Shown here: in pieces, positions 4,834-11,122 of the stretch
Position numbering within the stretch: the first letter of the stretch is position 1
Layout of the letters: every line of letters begins with the position of its first letter
From: Verrucomicrobiota bacterium
Lineage (GTDB): Bacteria; Chlamydiota; Chlamydiia; Chlamydiales; FEN-1388
Length of the DNA: 11,122 nucleotides
Assembly (NCBI GenBank): GCA_018239705.1
Contig: JAFEGS010000012.1
Span: forward strand, 1 to 11,122
Direction: 5' to 3'
The notes under the pieces: model-generated
What the model saw: the letters and a program-made list of their open reading frames with translations, nothing else
Database searches by the model: none
Told to the model about the DNA's origin: nothing
Translations under genes and position numbers: made by a program

Positions 4834-6237
4834 ATGCGGCTTCAACCACACGTTCTTCGATATTTAAACATTTTTCTACTAATATGCCTGACAAGCCTGC
4901 TTGGGGTGGCTATTTACACTTCGCTTGATTCGTCAACTGTCGATTTACCTGCTGAAAAAATTTTAAAACCTACCCATCTTCCGCGCAGTTTTGCTCCAAA
5001 ATCGGCCGATCTTGCAGAATTAGACACACCATTTTTGCAGCTGGCAACTCGCTCAAATTCGCCACAGCTGCCAGATCTTCGAGCAGTGATTGTCTATTAT
5101 GGGGCAAATCATCGCCCAGATTCAGCTCAGGACAATTCGTCTATCTATATTGGCCTTAGAGGGGGGCAGTCAAGCATTGCAGTAAATCCCCATACGCCTA
5201 TTTACCTCAACTATACTGGTAAAGCAAGTCACAATCGCTGGGCATTTAGCAAGAAAAATAGCCCTACTCCCATCTGGATTACGCTTGAGCCATCGGAAAA
5301 AGAGGCAAGAGTCTCTGCCTATATGAAAGACAAGGATGGTTTAGCTATCGATCATCCACCGGAGTTTGCGTCGTTTACGGTTAACCAGACAAGGCAAACA
5401 GCCTATCCACAAGGCGGTGCAAATTGGCAAATAGGCGAATTCAGGGTCGATGGGTCTCTCTTGGGCAAATATAAGGCTGTATGGCATGGCCAGGATCTGT
5501 TTTTGCGATATTTTGGCGGCGACGAATTTGCATACACCTATGGGAGAGAGCGTATAGAATTTAAGCATTTAGATGCCCCCTACCACTGTTTTGTCCAGCC
5601 GGGCACTTGTCTCATATTTGAAGAGGGAAGGTGGCAGGTAGTAGAGCCAGGAGCAGATACCAGAAATAAGTCGCTTCTTGTTGTTCAGAATGTTACCGAG
5701 CGAACGATTCTTTTTGATCTTTGGGATCCTGAGGGCAAAAATAAGATAGCAATGCAGCTGCACAAGACACCTACGCCTCATTTTTCTGCAGAAAAATTCC
5801 CGCTCAAACTAGCCGGCGCCAGATCCAAAAAAGACTGGATTGCCCAGATCGGTAATGTACGAATCTTAGTGGGCGTAGATGATTGGTTGCTTTTTTATAA
5901 TGGAATGTGGCAGAAAATCACAGGACTTGAACAACTGGACAATTACGTCAAAGGTCAGATCAGAGGGCCTCTCATTGTTATAGAAGGCACTGAAAAAAAT
6001 GGAAATGAGGTCAATCTTGTTGCAAGAGTCTTTGACGAAAGTCGTACACAAGAGTTACCATTAAAAGTCTCGCTTTCAAAATCATGGGTGTCGCCAGCTG
6101 CCAAAAAGAGGCAAGCTGCTCCGAGCAATGAAGACGATGAAGATGAAGATGACGACGATGAAGATGATGACGATGAAGAGTATGACGATGACGAAGATGA
6201 TTATGACGAAGACGACGATGAAGATGACGAGATATAA
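4834..6237 (+). CDS. GspC-position membrane-anchored protein with acidic C-terminal tail
   Basis: This is the first gene of the secretion operon, 27 bp upstream of gspD. The 467-residue product has a short basic N-terminus, one hydrophobic segment (about 11-30) that is an uncleaved anchor or signal peptide, and a large soluble region presumably in the periplasm. Position and topology match GspC, which links the inner-membrane platform to the secretin, but I see no recognisable PDZ or homology region, so GspC is a hypothesis. Two segments resemble each other: LIFEEGRWQVV (260-270) and LLFYNGMWQKI (352-362), each followed by a Leu/Val-rich strand, suggesting a duplicated beta domain. A basic patch (KKRQAA, 424-429) precedes the tail. 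Residues 433-466 are only Asp, Glu and two Tyr. The ATG lacks a clear Shine-Dalgarno sequence. Confidence 0.75.
   Translation: MRLQPHVLRYLNIFLLICLTSLLGVAIYTSLDSSTVDLPAEKILKPTHLPRSFAPKSADLAELDTPFLQLATRSNSPQLPDLRAVIVYYGANHRPDSAQDNSSIYIGLRGGQSSIAVNPHTPIYLNYTGKASHNRWAFSKKNSPTPIWITLEPSEKEARVSAYMKDKDGLAIDHPPEFASFTVNQTRQTAYPQGGANWQIGEFRVDGSLLGKYKAVWHGQDLFLRYFGGDEFAYTYGRERIEFKHLDAPYHCFVQPGTCLIFEEGRWQVVEPGADTRNKSLLVVQNVTERTILFDLWDPEGKNKIAMQLHKTPTPHFSAEKFPLKLAGARSKKDWIAQIGNVRILVGVDDWLLFYNGMWQKITGLEQLDNYVKGQIRGPLIVIEGTEKNGNEVNLVARVFDESRTQELPLKVSLSKSWVSPAAKKRQAAPSNEDDEDEDDDDEDDDDEEYDDDEDDYDEDDDEDDEI
6130..6231 (+). repeat. GAN trinucleotide tract encoding the Asp/Glu tail
   Basis: For 34 codons the sequence is almost entirely GAC, GAT, GAA and GAG in mixed order, broken by two TAT codons. 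The codon mixture argues for selection on the acidic protein sequence rather than a recent pure microsatellite expansion, although such tracts can still change length by slippage. It ends two codons before the stop of the GspC-position gene. Confidence 0.85.
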
Positions 6238-6264
6238 ACTAACTATTTTATTGAGTAAAGCCTA

Positions 6265-8688
6265 ATGTTTGTATTGATACTTAGCCTCCTTTGTGCAGCC
6301 TTTTTTATACCGCTTGAGGGTATTACGATTTCAGAAAAGCGAGCCACGTTGCTACCTGGATCCTCGTCAAGGCAAGTTGCAGGCAGTGAATCTTCGTCTC
6401 AGATAAGCCAGGCGCTTGCAGATAAAAAGCAGCAGCTGCACCTGTTCTATGCTACGGTACAGCAGGAGTATGCAAGTATAGATGATGGCTCTTTAAATAC
6501 TGAAAACTTGAATGCACGGATCGCAGCACTTACTGCCTTAAGGCAAGAAATTAGAGATCTAGAAGAGAAATGGATCGCAAGTTCCAAACAGGGCAGCGAG
6601 CAGGAGGCAGAAGGCCTCTGGCATCAGCCAGACACCACGATTGGCCAGCTCATAGTTGACTATGGCTCATGTGATTATATCTATCTCATCCCGCCAGAGA
6701 TCACCGGTTTGAAGGTACATGTGAGCTCACAGCTATCTGTGCCACGAGTGCTTTGGAACGAGATGCTGGAGCTTATACTAGCCCAGTCCGGCGTCGGAGT
6801 GAAGCAGCTCAATCCCTTTCTTCGGCAGCTCTTCTTTTTGAAAGTAAACCAGTCATCGATTGTAGCTATTACCGATAATAGTGATGAACTTCATCTCATG
6901 GATCACAATTCGCGCGTCTGCTTTGTTCTCCAGCCGCCTCCTACAGAGCTTCGTAGAGTCTTTCAGTTTATTGAACGGTTTGCTCCCCACGAACAGATGG
7001 CCATCCAGGTGCTTGGAAACAATATTATCATTACCGGCCGCTCTCGTGATATTACTGAAATGCTCAAAATCTACTCATTTATTTCGCAGCCAAAGCACAT
7101 GCTGGAATATCGTCTGGTCGCCCTTCAAAAGGCGCAAAGTGAAGAGGTGGCAACGATTCTGGAAACACTGTTTGAAGGCGATACAGTAAAGTCATCTGGT
7201 AGGTCAAATGAGGGAGTCCATGGAAAGCAGATGGGATCCTCTTCATCAGCAGACACATCCATTGGCTTTCGCGTAATTCCGCTCAAATATCCGGCCCAGT
7301 CGCTCTTTTTAATTGGAAAGAACGCGCAGATCGAAAAGGCTACCCAGATTATTCAGGAAGTGGAAAGTCGCATCAGTGAAGTGCAGGATAAGACGATCCA
7401 CTGGTACTCCTGTAAACATTCAGAGGCGCAAGAGCTTGCAGATGTCCTCGATCAGGTCTATAACAAGATGGTTGCCATCACAGATTCCGGCAAAAAAGAG
7501 GCTGCTCGAAATGCAAAATCAGCTCCAGATCAGTCTCGTAAGTCATCTGATAATCGCTTAATTGTACAGCCTCCAAAAATTACCCCATTTTCTGATCCCG
7601 ATACGAAGTCACCTGGAGAGAAGCACGAAAACTTTATTGTCGATACAAAGACAAACTCCATTGTGATGGTTGTAGAGGCATCGCTTCTGCCAAAGCTTCG
7701 AGAGCTTGTAAAAAAGCTCGATGTGCCAAAGAAGATGGTCCAGCTCGATATTCTCCTCTTCGAAAAGCGAGTCGCCGACAATAATACCTTTGGTCTAAAC
7801 CTTTTCAGATCAGGACAAGCAGCGTCAGATAAGCACGTTCGCAGCGTTATCTGGAATGATGGCGGTCATAAAAGACGCAGAGGTCACAAGAAACACCATA
7901 AAGATTCAGAAAAAGATGATGAGGGCTTAGGTGGTATTGGAAAGGGCATCTTGCAGTTTATCATATCAAGACATAAGCATGGACATATCCCTGCGTATGA
8001 CCTTGCCTACAGCTTTTTGCTAGCTCAAGAAGATATCCAGATTAACGCCAACCCATCGGTGACGACAGTCAACCAAACGCCGGCAAAAATCGCAGTTGTT
8101 GAACAGATTTCGATCAATACCGGTGTTGTCGAAATCGACACCACAAAGGCGACAAGGCTGAAGGACTCCTATTCTCGGGAAGAGTATGGTATTACGATTC
8201 AGGTAACTCCTACAATCCATGCAAAAATAGATGATGAGGATGATCCTACAGCGCCGAAATTCATCCATCTGGCTACTGATGTGGTCTTCGATACTACCCA
8301 TCCAAACGAGCACGACCGCCCTGATGTGACACGTCGCAACATTAAAAACGAAGTGCGCGTTGCAGATGGCGAGACGGTTATTTTAGGCGGGCTTCGAAGA
8401 AAAATTGCCACTGATAGTGCCAAGATGACCCCATTTTTAGGGGAGCTCCCAGGCATTGGTAAACTCTTTAGTTTAACTGAAATGACTGATAGCAATACCG
8501 AGATGTACATCTTTTTGACACCACGAATTGTCCCGGATAAGATTGATGAGTTTCGTGCAATGAGGCAAAAAGAGTTTCAAAGACGTCCTGGAGATGTGCC
8601 GGAGTTTGTAAAAGAGCTCGAACAGGTACAAATGCAAGAGAAGAAAGGCCTGTTTGAAAACAGCATGAAAATGCTTTTGGGGCGATAG
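6265..8688 (+). CDS. gspD: Type II secretion system secretin GspD
   Basis: Secretins form the large outer-membrane ring through which folded exoproteins leave. The 807-residue product begins with a hydrophobic stretch (1-19) that looks like a signal peptide but lacks basic residues; an in-frame TAA at 6256-6258 rules out a longer start. A Gln/Glu/Lys-rich predicted coiled coil (about 46-105) comes before the N domains, which is unusual. Periplasmic N0-N3 type domains span about 122-490, with a polar low-complexity linker at 308-332 and another at 406-455. The secretin domain (about 490-756) contains INANPSVTTVNQTPAKI (592-608), VADGETVILGGL (699-710) and the signature around TPFLGELPGIGKLF (722-735), ending MYIFLTPRIV (747-756). 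A basic His-rich insert lies at 535-549. The C-terminal 50 residues are charged and may bind a pilotin. Confidence 0.94.
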   Translation: MFVLILSLLCAAFFIPLEGITISEKRATLLPGSSSRQVAGSESSSQISQALADKKQQLHLFYATVQQEYASIDDGSLNTENLNARIAALTALRQEIRDLEEKWIASSKQGSEQEAEGLWHQPDTTIGQLIVDYGSCDYIYLIPPEITGLKVHVSSQLSVPRVLWNEMLELILAQSGVGVKQLNPFLRQLFFLKVNQSSIVAITDNSDELHLMDHNSRVCFVLQPPPTELRRVFQFIERFAPHEQMAIQVLGNNIIITGRSRDITEMLKIYSFISQPKHMLEYRLVALQKAQSEEVATILETLFEGDTVKSSGRSNEGVHGKQMGSSSSADTSIGFRVIPLKYPAQSLFLIGKNAQIEKATQIIQEVESRISEVQDKTIHWYSCKHSEAQELADVLDQVYNKMVAITDSGKKEAARNAKSAPDQSRKSSDNRLIVQPPKITPFSDPDTKSPGEKHENFIVDTKTNSIVMVVEASLLPKLRELVKKLDVPKKMVQLDILLFEKRVADNNTFGLNLFRSGQAASDKHVRSVIWNDGGHKRRRGHKKHHKDSEKDDEGLGGIGKGILQFIISRHKHGHIPAYDLAYSFLLAQEDIQINANPSVTTVNQTPAKIAVVEQISINTGVVEIDTTKATRLKDSYSREEYGITIQVTPTIHAKIDDEDDPTAPKFIHLATDVVFDTTHPNEHDRPDVTRRNIKNEVRVADGETVILGGLRRKIATDSAKMTPFLGELPGIGKLFSLTEMTDSNTEMYIFLTPRIVPDKIDEFRAMRQKEFQRRPGDVPEFVKELEQVQMQEKKGLFENSMKMLLGR

Positions 8689-10377
8689 ATGAGTAGTAAA
8701 CTGCGCTCCTCCTTGGGAACGTTTTTCTCCTTGGATCTGTTCAAAAAAAAGAAAACAGAAGAGCAAGAGGCTGTAAAGAGCCCCCAGCAGCCAAAAAATG
8801 TGCAAAGCGAAGAAGAGCATGCAAAAGAGCTCGCTTTGCTTTTGGACCTTTCAACCTACGATGACCTTTCGTCGTTTCAAATTGATCGAACACTTACAAA
8901 AAGAGTTCCCTACTCCTTTGTAAAAAAACATTTTGTTTTGCCCGTTGCAGAAGGGCCGGAAGGGGTGACTGTTGTCACAAGCGATCCTCTCAACATCGAC
9001 GCGATCGAAGAGCTGCGCTATCTACTGGGTGGAAATATCATCACGGCCTTTGTGCCAAAGCAAGCAATCATGGCTGCAATTCACGAGTACTATCATGGCG
9101 ATGATGCTGCTACCGAGATCCTTGAAAATATGCAGGGAAATGAAGAGGAAGAAAATGCTATAGGGGCACTTCAGGTCTATGATCTTCTCGACGATTCTCA
9201 AGAGCTTCCTAGTGTTGTGCGACTGCTTAATTATATTATATCTGAAGCGATTCAGCAAAACGCCTCTGATATCCACTTTGAGCCAAAAGAGACAGGCCTT
9301 TCAGTGCGCTACCGCATCGACGGTGTACTGCAGACAAAACTCTCTCCTTCGCAAGAGCTCACCGCACAGCTACTGACCCGCCTCAAAGTAATGGCAAAAC
9401 TCGACATTGCTGAAAAGAGGCTCCCACAGGATGGTAGGATAAAGATGCGTATGGGCGGTAAAGAGGTCGATTTTCGCGTTAGTACCCTCCCTGTAGTTAC
9501 TGGAGAGCGTATTGTTCTTCGTATTCTCGATAAAGGCAATATCGTGTTAGGCCTTGATAAAATAGGATTTCCTACCCCACTTCTTGCTGAATTTCGGCGC
9601 CAGATTGGCTTTTCAGAGGGCATTATCTTAGTCACCGGTCCTACAGGAAGCGGTAAAACGACAACCCTCTATAGTGCTCTTACCGAGCTTAAAGACGATC
9701 ACACCAACATCATGACTATTGAGGATCCTGTCGAATATCGTCTCAAAGGGATTTCTCAAATGGGTGTTCATCCAAAAATTGGACTTACCTTCGCTGCTGG
9801 CCTGAGGCATATCTTGAGACAAGACCCCGATGTGATCATGGTTGGCGAGATCCGCGATAAAGAAACGGCGGAAATTGCTATTCAGGCAGCCCTTACAGGC
9901 CACTTAGTGCTGAGTACGCTCCATACAAACGATGCACCGTCTGCCATTGCCCGCCTTGTCGATATGGGTATTGAACCCTATCTGATCTCTTCATGCTGTA
10001 TTGGGATTATGGCTCAGAGACTTGTTAGAAAGATCTGTCCTCTATGCAAAACCTCGTACACACCAACTGCAAGTGAGCGTGATACTCTCAAAGAAATAGA
10101 GGCAAATAAGCTCTATAAGGGCGCTGGCTGCAGCAGCTGCTTAGGCTCCGGCTATCAGGGCCGTCACGGCGTCTATGAGCTTATGCCCATCACAAATGCG
10201 GTGCGAAAGCAGATTCTGCACAGTCCTGAAGCTACACAGATTCAAAATGTTGCATGCGCGGAAGGAATGATGACACTCCGCTCTCATAGCCAATCTCTTG
10301 CCTTGCAAGGCATCACCACGATGGAAGAGGTGTGGAGGGTTACTCGTGCTGAAGAAACTTCTTCTACGGTGTCGTAA
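8689..10377 (+). CDS. gspE: Type II secretion system ATPase GspE
   Basis: GspE is the cytoplasmic hexameric ATPase that powers pseudopilus assembly. The 562-residue protein has a Lys-rich N-terminus, a GspE N-terminal domain (about 60-140), a short acidic linker (about 145-170), and the catalytic core. Visible motifs are Walker A GPTGSGKTT (317-325), the Asp box IMTIEDPVEYR (341-351), Walker B VIMVGEIRD (382-390) and the His box GHLVLSTLHTNDA (404-416). The zinc site has C450/C453 and C481/C484, the tetracysteine type found in GspE and PilB but absent from PilT-type retraction ATPases. The ATG follows the gspD stop with no gap, so coupling by reinitiation is likely. PilB of type IV pili is the alternative, but the secretin and platform neighbours fit type II secretion better. 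Confidence 0.95.
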   Translation: MSSKLRSSLGTFFSLDLFKKKKTEEQEAVKSPQQPKNVQSEEEHAKELALLLDLSTYDDLSSFQIDRTLTKRVPYSFVKKHFVLPVAEGPEGVTVVTSDPLNIDAIEELRYLLGGNIITAFVPKQAIMAAIHEYYHGDDAATEILENMQGNEEEENAIGALQVYDLLDDSQELPSVVRLLNYIISEAIQQNASDIHFEPKETGLSVRYRIDGVLQTKLSPSQELTAQLLTRLKVMAKLDIAEKRLPQDGRIKMRMGGKEVDFRVSTLPVVTGERIVLRILDKGNIVLGLDKIGFPTPLLAEFRRQIGFSEGIILVTGPTGSGKTTTLYSALTELKDDHTNIMTIEDPVEYRLKGISQMGVHPKIGLTFAAGLRHILRQDPDVIMVGEIRDKETAEIAIQAALTGHLVLSTLHTNDAPSAIARLVDMGIEPYLISSCCIGIMAQRLVRKICPLCKTSYTPTASERDTLKEIEANKLYKGAGCSSCLGSGYQGRHGVYELMPITNAVRKQILHSPEATQIQNVACAEGMMTLRSHSQSLALQGITTMEEVWRVTRAEETSSTVS

Positions 10378-11122
10378 TGGCAGTCTACGCATATAAAGCT
10401 TTTACCGCTCAAGGTGGAAAAAAAACTTCCGGGTCGATTGAGGCAGCAAGTCCTCAAGAGGCAAAAGAAAAGATACGACAGATGCAGCTCATACTGTCTC
10501 ACCTAGAGCCGCAAACAAAGGCCCCAAAAAGTCAGCGGCTGAGTAAAGACACACTGCTTATTTTTACGTCGCAGCTGGCACAGCTGCTCTCTGCAAAAAT
10601 CCCCCTCTTTGAAAGCCTTCTCGCCCTTGAAGAGCAGGCAAGGCAGGAGCCTCACCATGCCGTTGTCCTTGGCCTGACAGAACGTATCCGTGGGGGTTCG
10701 TCACTGTCTCAGGCCATGACCGACTATGCTGACAGCTTTCCCAATCTCTACCGGGCGCTTATCACAGCCGGAGAGGCTATCGGAAATCTTGAGCTTGCCC
10801 TCAACCGTCTCAGTAGCTTCCTCGTCCATCAGAGAAAGATCCAGAAACAGCTGGTCTCTGCGATGATCTACCCGATACTGCTCGCGTGCCTTCTTGTCGT
10901 GGCTGTGTGCGTGCTCGTGGGTTTTGTGATCCCAGCCTTGGAATCGCTTTTTGAGGATAGACAGATCCCCCGTTTTACACAGATTGTTCTCAGCACAAGC
11001 CAATTCTTACGCCAGTGGGGAGTGCTTGTCGTAGGTGCGCTTGGGGCTCTTGGAAGCTACCTCTTTTTTCAGTTGAGACGGCCCCACATTAAAGCAAAAA
11101 TGCAAAGAATTCTTTTACGACT
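10377..11122 (+). CDS. gspF: Type II secretion system inner-membrane platform protein GspF (3' truncated by window)
   Basis: The reading frame opens at the ATG at 10377, sharing one base with the gspE stop (TAATG), and stays open to the window edge, giving 248 residues of a protein normally about 400 long. GspF/PilC is the polytopic core of the inner-membrane platform beneath the pseudopilus and is thought to couple GspE to pilin assembly. The N-terminus MAVYAYKAFTAQGG is typical, as are FTSQLAQLLSAKIPLFESLLALEEQ (63-87), the signature-like AGEAIGNLELALNRLSSFL (131-149) and QLVSAMIYPILL (158-169). The first membrane segment is at about 165-187 and a second hydrophobic segment at about 213-232. 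The second F domain would lie beyond the window. The gene is intact as far as seen. Confidence 0.94.
   Translation, partial: MAVYAYKAFTAQGGKKTSGSIEAASPQEAKEKIRQMQLILSHLEPQTKAPKSQRLSKDTLLIFTSQLAQLLSAKIPLFESLLALEEQARQEPHHAVVLGLTERIRGGSSLSQAMTDYADSFPNLYRALITAGEAIGNLELALNRLSSFLVHQRKIQKQLVSAMIYPILLACLLVVAVCVLVGFVIPALESLFEDRQIPRFTQIVLSTSQFLRQWGVLVVGALGALGSYLFFQLRRPHIKAKMQRILLR

Noticed and set aside
8689..10377. Type IV pilus ATPase (PilB/PilT) instead of GspE
   Set aside because: The tetracysteine zinc site excludes PilT. PilB cannot be excluded by motif alone, but the adjacent secretin, GspF-type platform gene and GspC-position gene favour type II secretion.
10701..11003. 100-residue minus-strand frame near the right end
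   Set aside because: It is antisense to the clear gspF reading frame, which stays open on the plus strand from 10377 to the window end.

Overview
The window reads like chromosomal core DNA of a Gram-negative bacterium. The best guess is a member of the Chlamydiae outside the Chlamydiaceae, an environmental or amoeba-associated type. The reasons are the gsp gene order (a GspC-position protein that does not look like textbook GspC, then gspD, gspE and gspF), which resembles the chlamydial type II secretion cluster as I recall it; tRNAs without an encoded CCA; and a core-LPS type glycosyltransferase. This assignment is inference from memory, with moderate to low confidence. No mobile element, phage gene, CRISPR array or rRNA is visible.

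Layout. Positions 1-121 hold a striking low-complexity palindrome built from a roughly 9-nt repeated CGAC unit. It is followed by a good sigma70-like promoter (131-159) and frr, the ribosome recycling factor gene (198-746, plus strand). A second strong promoter (798-826) precedes tRNA-Glu(TTC) at 853-927 and tRNA-Lys(TTT) at 938-1010. Forty bases later begins a membrane sensor histidine kinase (1051-2490). Its stop codon overlaps the start of a family 2 glycosyltransferase of the WaaE/KdtX type (2487-3248). That gene meets mutY (3196-4239, minus strand) tail to tail with a 53-bp overlap. Upstream of mutY are a long imperfect inverted repeat with a possible promoter inside it (4248-4301) and a small membrane protein gene of unknown function (4319-4711, minus).

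A divergent 122-bp intergenic region with several palindromes leads into a plus-strand operon for a type II secretion machine. Its genes are a 467-residue membrane-anchored protein with a solid Asp/Glu tail (4834-6237), the secretin gspD (6265-8688), the ATPase gspE (8689-10377) and the inner-membrane platform gene gspF (10377 to the window edge, truncated). Spacings are 27 bp, 0 bp and a 1-bp overlap, so the genes are very likely co-transcribed and translationally coupled. GspE would power the cytoplasmic side, GspF is the inner-membrane core, GspD is the outer-membrane channel, and the 467-residue protein occupies the position and topology of the GspC connector.

The items most worth following up are the opposite charges of the acidic tail of the GspC-position protein and a His/Lys/Arg-rich insert in GspD, the coiled-coil N-terminus of GspD, the 5' palindromic repeat, the hairpin in the mutY leader, and two departures from the MutY consensus (iron-sulfur spacing and the 8-oxoG-reading FSH loop).
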